A stretch of 64,000 bases of DNA from Nomia melanderi (lineage: Eukaryota > Arthropoda > Insecta > Hymenoptera > Halictidae), in contig NW_027475140.1 of the NCBI RefSeq assembly GCF_051020985.1, forward strand, positions 372,001 to 436,000, read 5' to 3'. This document shows, one piece after another, positions 63,986-64,000 of this stretch. The position numbers and the translations under genes were made by a program. Under the pieces are notes generated by a model. The model saw only the letters and a program-made list of their open reading frames with translations. It did not search any database and had not been told where the DNA came from. Positions within the stretch are counted from its first letter, which is position 1, and every line of letters begins with the position of its first letter.

Positions 63986-64000
63986 ACTTTTGTTTATTGC

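Larger units (their letters stand above)
1..64000 (+). repeat. Uninterrupted 175-bp tandem satellite array
   Basis: The same 175-bp unit recurs in one orientation throughout. Taking the motif GCACCCGAGATATC as monomer start, the first complete monomer begins at 133 and the last, incomplete one at 63839; the 63,706 bp between hold 364 monomers (364 x 175 = 63,700) with a net gain of 6 bp. The six length changes I can place account for exactly that sum. No inversion, transposon or non-satellite stretch is visible. Neighbouring monomers differ by scattered substitutions, while monomers at particular multiples of 175 bp share private variants, which is higher-order repeat structure. Known biology: arrays like this form centromeric or pericentromeric heterochromatin in many eukaryotes. 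Centromere function here is inference; no kinetochore-protein data are available. Confidence 0.98.
60386..64000 (+). repeat. HOR unit R3, cut by the window end
   Basis: Third R unit, incomplete on the right. Its start is R1-like (CCCGCGGCACAG at 60617), then R2-like (GGTTTATTACGC 60841, GGCCCCGGGTGG 60943), and it lacks the extra R2 monomer. After 62.2 kb it carries its own small duplications, so it diverges from R2 in monomer number (24 monomers + 1 between paralogous points at 58636 and 62837). Confidence 0.82.

Noticed and set aside
1..64000. Hundreds of overlapping open frames of 60-100 codons on both strands, many opening with GTG or ATG and repeating every 175 bp
   Set aside because: 175 is not a multiple of three, so any frame shifts by one base per monomer and soon meets the TAATAG stop region. 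The same peptides recur in step with the DNA repeat, overlap each other in different frames, and resemble no protein family I know. They are by-products of the satellite.
1..64000. Prokaryotic or phage DNA
   Set aside because: 64 kb with no coding sequence and only a nucleosome-sized tandem repeat is not compatible with a bacterial, archaeal or phage genome.

Overview
The whole window is one uninterrupted satellite DNA array. A single monomer of 175 bp, about 53% GC by hand count of a typical copy, repeats head-to-tail on one strand from the first base to the last: 364 complete monomers plus a partial one at each end. I see no gene, RNA gene, transposon, CRISPR array, telomere repeat or unique-sequence island. 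The many open frames of 60 to 123 codons are by-products of the repeat.

A nucleosome-sized monomer, organised in higher-order repeats (HORs) over 64 kb with no interruption, points to a eukaryotic chromosome, most likely centromeric or pericentromeric satellite. I do not recognise the monomer and cannot name the species; known centromeric satellites of similar size include primate alpha satellite (171 bp) and the Xenopus laevis repeat Fcr1 (about 174 bp).

Layout. (1) 1-2.5 kb: the most irregular part, with two TA-expanded monomers, one monomer carrying a scrambled 25-bp patch, and a 6-monomer duplication. (2) 2.5-7.8 kb: a 15-monomer block copied once, the second copy having gained two monomers. 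(3) 7.9-14.5 kb: a large duplication (offset 26-28 monomers) enclosing an 8-monomer tandem duplication, with a mappable crossover junction at 13.26 kb. (4) 14.5-36.9 kb: a cascade of overlapping tandem duplications of 6, 4, 7, 4, 5, 10, 3, 11, 4 and 12 monomers, plus a 2.9-kb block reused 6,825 bp away. (5) 36.9-50.74 kb: the most regular part, an HOR of 26-27 monomers in three tandem copies (C1-C3); C2 and C3 look identical wherever I compared them. (6) 50.74-52.5 kb: a transition zone. (7) 52.5-64 kb: a different HOR of 22-23 monomers (R1-R3), each copy tagged by the same one-base insertion.

The sequence reads as a history of unequal exchange in exact monomer register. Monomer length hardly changes (net +6 bp over 364 monomers) while monomer order is repeatedly duplicated, nested and spliced. 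Coordinates of duplicated blocks come from comparison by eye of shared private variants and are good to roughly 10-30 bp unless stated otherwise.
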